A stretch of DNA of 14,397 nt, taken from the NCBI GenBank assembly GCA_900557355.1, contig USSR01000100.1, positions 1 to 14,397 of the forward strand, written 5' to 3'. The notes beneath the pieces are model-generated. The model saw nothing but the letters and a program-made list of their open reading frames with translations, did no database searches and was not told where the DNA came from. Position numbers and translations under genes: made by a program. Position 1 is the stretch's first letter. Every line of letters begins with the position of its first letter. Source of the DNA: an uncultured Bacteroides sp. GTDB taxonomy: Bacteria > Bacteroidota > Bacteroidia > Bacteroidales > Bacteroidaceae. Shown piece after piece: positions 13,458 to 14,397 of this stretch.

Positions 13458-14397
13458 TTAGAAGCTAACTTGTAAACCGAAAGTAAAGCCCCTATTGTAA
13501 TAAGTGGTACCTAAGTCCAAATCCATGAAATCTACTGAAGAATAGAGATTCCCTATATTCTTAGCCTGCGCATATAATTTTAGCGAACTGATTCCTATGT
13601 TCCTCAATACTTTGGAATCGAAGTTGTAGCCCAGAGATATGTTACGAATCTTGATGAATGAGGCATCTTTAAAACCTAGCAGACTTGAATAAGCATCACC
13701 ACCAGCTGTACTGTAAATAGGCTTTTGATAATCGGCACCTGTATTGTCTGGAGTCCAATAATCTATTTTACGTTGGTTATACATACCGTATTGACCTTCA
13801 CCACCCGTATCAACCATATAACCAAATCGTCCGTTCAGTTCAATACCCAGTTCGAAGCCTTTATAACTGAAAGTATTGCTCCAACCAAGTACCCATTTAG
13901 GATTTTTGTTGCCAAGAATAATACGGTCATCGCCATCAATAACATAGTTACCATCTTGGTCAACCGGCTTAACCATACCTGCTTCAAATTTATGTCCGTT
14001 AGCATTAAATTTAGCCATTTCTTCCGCATCACTTTCTTGCCATAAGCCATCGCATGCTGTACCATAATAAACACTGATTGCCTCACCGATAAACCAAGCA
14101 TTGGAAATATCATCCTGTTTACCATTGGCAAGTTCTACGATTTCATCTTTCTGATAGGCTGCGTTAATAGTAGAATTCCATTCAAAATCTTTGGTTTGTA
14201 TAGGAACCAGATTCAAAGACAAGTCTACACCAAAGTTTTTTGTCTTACCTACATTGGCATAAGTAGAATTAAAGCCGGTCAAGGTTGGAATAGTCATACT
14301 TAATAATAAGTCATTGGTGTTGGAGTGGTAAACATCCATTGAACCGCCAATACGTCCATTAAGGAAGCTGAAATCAATACCATAGTTATATTGAGTA
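13458..14397 (-). CDS. susC-like: SusC/RagA family TonB-dependent transporter, C-terminal part
   Basis: The frame is open to the right edge, so this is the last 313 codons of a protein normally near 1000 residues. The ATG at 14339 is internal, because the frame continues upstream as YGIDFSFLNGRIGGS. The visible part is the end of the 22-stranded outer-membrane barrel: DVYHSNTNDLLLSMTIPTLT, NVGKTKNFGVDLSLNL, the PVDQDGNYVIDGDDRIILG loop, PKWVLGWSNTFSYKGFEL and ASFIKIRNISLGYNFDS. It ends in TFGLQVSF, whose terminal phenylalanine is the signal for barrel assembly. The TonB box, plug and carboxypeptidase-like N-terminal domain lie outside the window. SusC imports oligosaccharides using TonB energy with the SusD lid encoded next to it. 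Confidence 0.95.
   Translation of the reverse strand, partial: TQYNYGIDFSFLNGRIGGSMDVYHSNTNDLLLSMTIPTLTGFNSTYANVGKTKNFGVDLSLNLVPIQTKDFEWNSTINAAYQKDEIVELANGKQDDISNAWFIGEAISVYYGTACDGLWQESDAEEMAKFNANGHKFEAGMVKPVDQDGNYVIDGDDRIILGNKNPKWVLGWSNTFSYKGFELGIELNGRFGYMVDTGGEGQYGMYNQRKIDYWTPDNTGADYQKPIYSTAGGDAYSSLLGFKDASFIKIRNISLGYNFDSKVLRNIGISSLKLYAQAKNIGNLYSSVDFMDLDLGTTYYNRGFTFGLQVSF

Overview
The window looks like chromosome of a gut Bacteroides or a close relative in the Bacteroidales. It carries a SusC/SusD pair, several secreted glycan-degrading enzymes of one pathway, Bacteroidota-type promoters (TAnnTTTG -7 boxes) in place of sigma70 boxes, AT-rich intergenic DNA and few Shine-Dalgarno sequences. 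No tRNA, rRNA, CRISPR array, transposase or phage gene was seen.

Left part (1-2700), housekeeping genes in alternating orientation: the 5' end of a probable glycogen-debranching gene leaving the window at the left (-), a rhomboid protease (+), a MarC-family membrane protein (-) and a Crp/Fnr-type regulator (+). Between the convergent rhomboid and marC genes is a short array of five 9-bp palindromes spaced exactly 22 bp apart. Nothing I recognise explains it.

Middle and right part (2800-14397), a polysaccharide utilisation locus whose enzymes point to rhamnogalacturonan-I pectin. A minus-strand cluster reads, in transcription order, a small secreted DUF4450-like protein, a GH28 polygalacturonase-type enzyme, a GH105 unsaturated rhamnogalacturonyl hydrolase and a two-domain CE12 acetylesterase. 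A 200-bp control region separates it from a divergent plus-strand pair, a GH42 beta-galactosidase and a small SGNH hydrolase. At the right edge a minus-strand SusC (C-terminal part only) and SusD are followed by a strong terminator, a small orphan lipoprotein and a decayed reading frame that meets the SGNH gene tail to tail.

Proposed division of labour (inference from families): SusC/SusD bind and import oligosaccharides across the outer membrane. CE12, and perhaps the SGNH protein, remove acetyl groups. GH42 trims beta-galactose side chains, GH28 cleaves galacturonic acid linkages of the backbone, and GH105 removes the unsaturated uronic acid that a lyase leaves at the non-reducing end. Neither the lyase that would make the GH105 substrate nor a dedicated regulator (hybrid two-component, AraC or SusR type) lies in the window, so both are expected outside it, most likely to the right.

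The most unusual items are the 22-bp-period palindrome array (993-1089), the stand-alone DUF4450-like protein, the decayed frame at 10500-10880, and the repeat-rich divergent control region at 7490-7688. I found no clear evidence of an entirely new multi-gene system.
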